64,000 nt of DNA from Terrabacter tumescens (GTDB lineage: Bacteria > Actinomycetota > Actinomycetes > Actinomycetales > Dermatophilaceae), in contig NZ_BMNZ01000003.1 of assembly GCF_014646815.1 (NCBI RefSeq), positions 248,001 through 312,000 of the forward strand, given 5' to 3'. How positions within the stretch are numbered: position 1 is the stretch's first letter; the number at the start of each line of letters is the position of its first letter. Under the pieces are notes generated by a model. The model was given only the letters and a program-made list of their open reading frames with translations, searched no databases and was not told the DNA's origin. The position numbers and the translations under genes are program-made. Positions 63,444 to 64,000 of this stretch are shown one piece after another.

Positions 63444-63459
63444 GTCTCGTTTGCGAGAC
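63444..63459. promoter_or_regulatory. Palindrome in the divergent DUF3117/enoyl-CoA hydratase spacer
   Basis: GTCTCG (63444-63449) and CGAGAC (63454-63459) flank TTTG in the most AT-rich part of the spacer. An AATAAT sequence beside it could be the -10 of the DUF3117 gene on the minus strand. It could be an operator; no known factor is implied. Confidence 0.35.
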
Positions 63460-63548
63460 CTAATTGGGGATGTGACAGAGGGCACGTCACGGCCCCTGCG
63501 GGCGGGCCACGCTTCCGCAACGGGACGGATTGGGACAGAGTGACGCCC

Positions 63549-64000
63549 ATGACGCAGACGCCCGAGTCCCCCTCCACCGCCGCCTCGCCGGAGCCGCTGC
63601 TCGTCGACGTGGCCGACGGCATCGCGTGGCTCCGGCTCAACCGGCCCGAGGCGATGAACAGCCTCGACAACGCGCTGAAGGACGCCCTCGTGGCGGCGCT
63701 GCGCGAGGTCGGCGAGGACCCGGCCGTGCGGTGCGTCGTGCTCACCGGCAGCGGTCGCGCCTTCTGCGTCGGGCAGGACCTCAAGGAGCACGTGCGCAGC
63801 CTCGGCGACCCGAACTCCACGCTCGCCACGACCGTCACCGACCACTACAACCCGATCGTCATCGCGCTGTCGACGATGAACAAGCCCGTGGTGGCTGCGC
63901 TCAACGGCGTCGCGGCCGGTGCGGGCCTCAGCTTCGCGCTCGCCTGCGACTTCCGCATCGCGTCCGAGCGCGCCGGCCTCAACACCTCGTTCGCCGGCAT
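63549..64000 (+). CDS. Enoyl-CoA hydratase/isomerase (crotonase family), partial
   Basis: The coding frame runs off the window. From ATG 63549 it reads MTQTPESPSTAASPEPLLVD, then GIAWLRLNRPEAMNSLDNAL, CVVLTGSGRAFCVGQDLKEH and KPVVAALNGVAAGAGLSFAL, with the crotonase oxyanion-hole residues (CVGQDL and GVAAGAG). It probably hydrates or isomerises an enoyl-CoA; the Glu residues that define the reaction lie partly beyond the edge. An upstream GTG nine bases earlier is possible. A crotonase of the phenylacetate or beta-oxidation type would fit the many CoA enzymes here. Confidence 0.9.
   Translation, partial: MTQTPESPSTAASPEPLLVDVADGIAWLRLNRPEAMNSLDNALKDALVAALREVGEDPAVRCVVLTGSGRAFCVGQDLKEHVRSLGDPNSTLATTVTDHYNPIVIALSTMNKPVVAALNGVAAGAGLSFALACDFRIASERAGLNTSFAG

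Overview
The window is a very GC-rich (roughly 70% or more by eye), gene-dense piece of an actinobacterial chromosome. GTG and TTG starts are frequent, many same-strand genes overlap by 4 bp (ATGA or GTGA), and several promoters look leaderless. Gene content and codon habits suggest a member of the Intrasporangiaceae or a near relative. That placement is inference; no rRNA or tRNA gene was seen to confirm it.

Region 1 (about 1-22.7 kb) resembles, in content and order, the mycobacterial neighbourhood Rv3201c-Rv3213c as I recall it. It holds the AdnA/AdnB recombination helicase-nucleases, a furA-katG oxidative stress operon, an alkyltransferase-like protein fused to a VOC domain, MoeZ, a TetR regulator, a DUF3107 protein, two GlsB-type membrane proteins, a ferritin-like protein, a DEAD-box RNA helicase and an orphan ParA ATPase.

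Region 2 (about 21.8-29.3 kb) is a tight minus-strand cluster that looks catabolic: thiolase-like protein, carotenoid oxygenase-type dioxygenase, double-HxlR regulator, AMP-dependent acyl-CoA ligase, nitronate monooxygenase-like protein and a small RecB-type nuclease. Region 3 (about 29.4-38.7 kb) is mixed: MarC, a PHP phosphoesterase, a truncated sigma factor, an AbiEi/DUF559 nuclease-like gene flanked by two copies of a 70 bp palindromic repeat, MaoC, ThrE, aminopeptidase P, a stress membrane protein and an acyl-CoA dehydrogenase.

Region 4 (38.8-43.2 kb) is the most unusual: a two-gene unit of an 1131-residue protein joining an alpha/beta-hydrolase to a CHAT protease, followed by a separate metacaspase. 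It is a candidate protease-based cell-death or defence module. Region 5 (43.3-50.5 kb) holds a RIO-type kinase, nitroreductase, ProS, an M15/extensin-like secreted protein, a lipoprotein esterase and two overlapping CitE-like lyases.

Region 6 (50.6-64 kb) resembles the Rv1220c-Rv1232c neighbourhood: a hypothetical gene, soluble MgtE-like protein, DUF1003 and Mrp on the plus strand; then a two-subunit ABC exporter, TatB, HtrA, anti-sigma factor and an ECF sigma factor on the minus strand; then an O-methyltransferase, DUF3117 and a partial enoyl-CoA hydratase.

Intergenic DNA between convergent genes is rich in long perfect hairpins of several sequence types. The 7-mer GTATGCC/GGCATAC recurs across the whole window far more often than composition predicts, both in genes (as a Tyr-Ala codon pair) and in intergenic hairpins.
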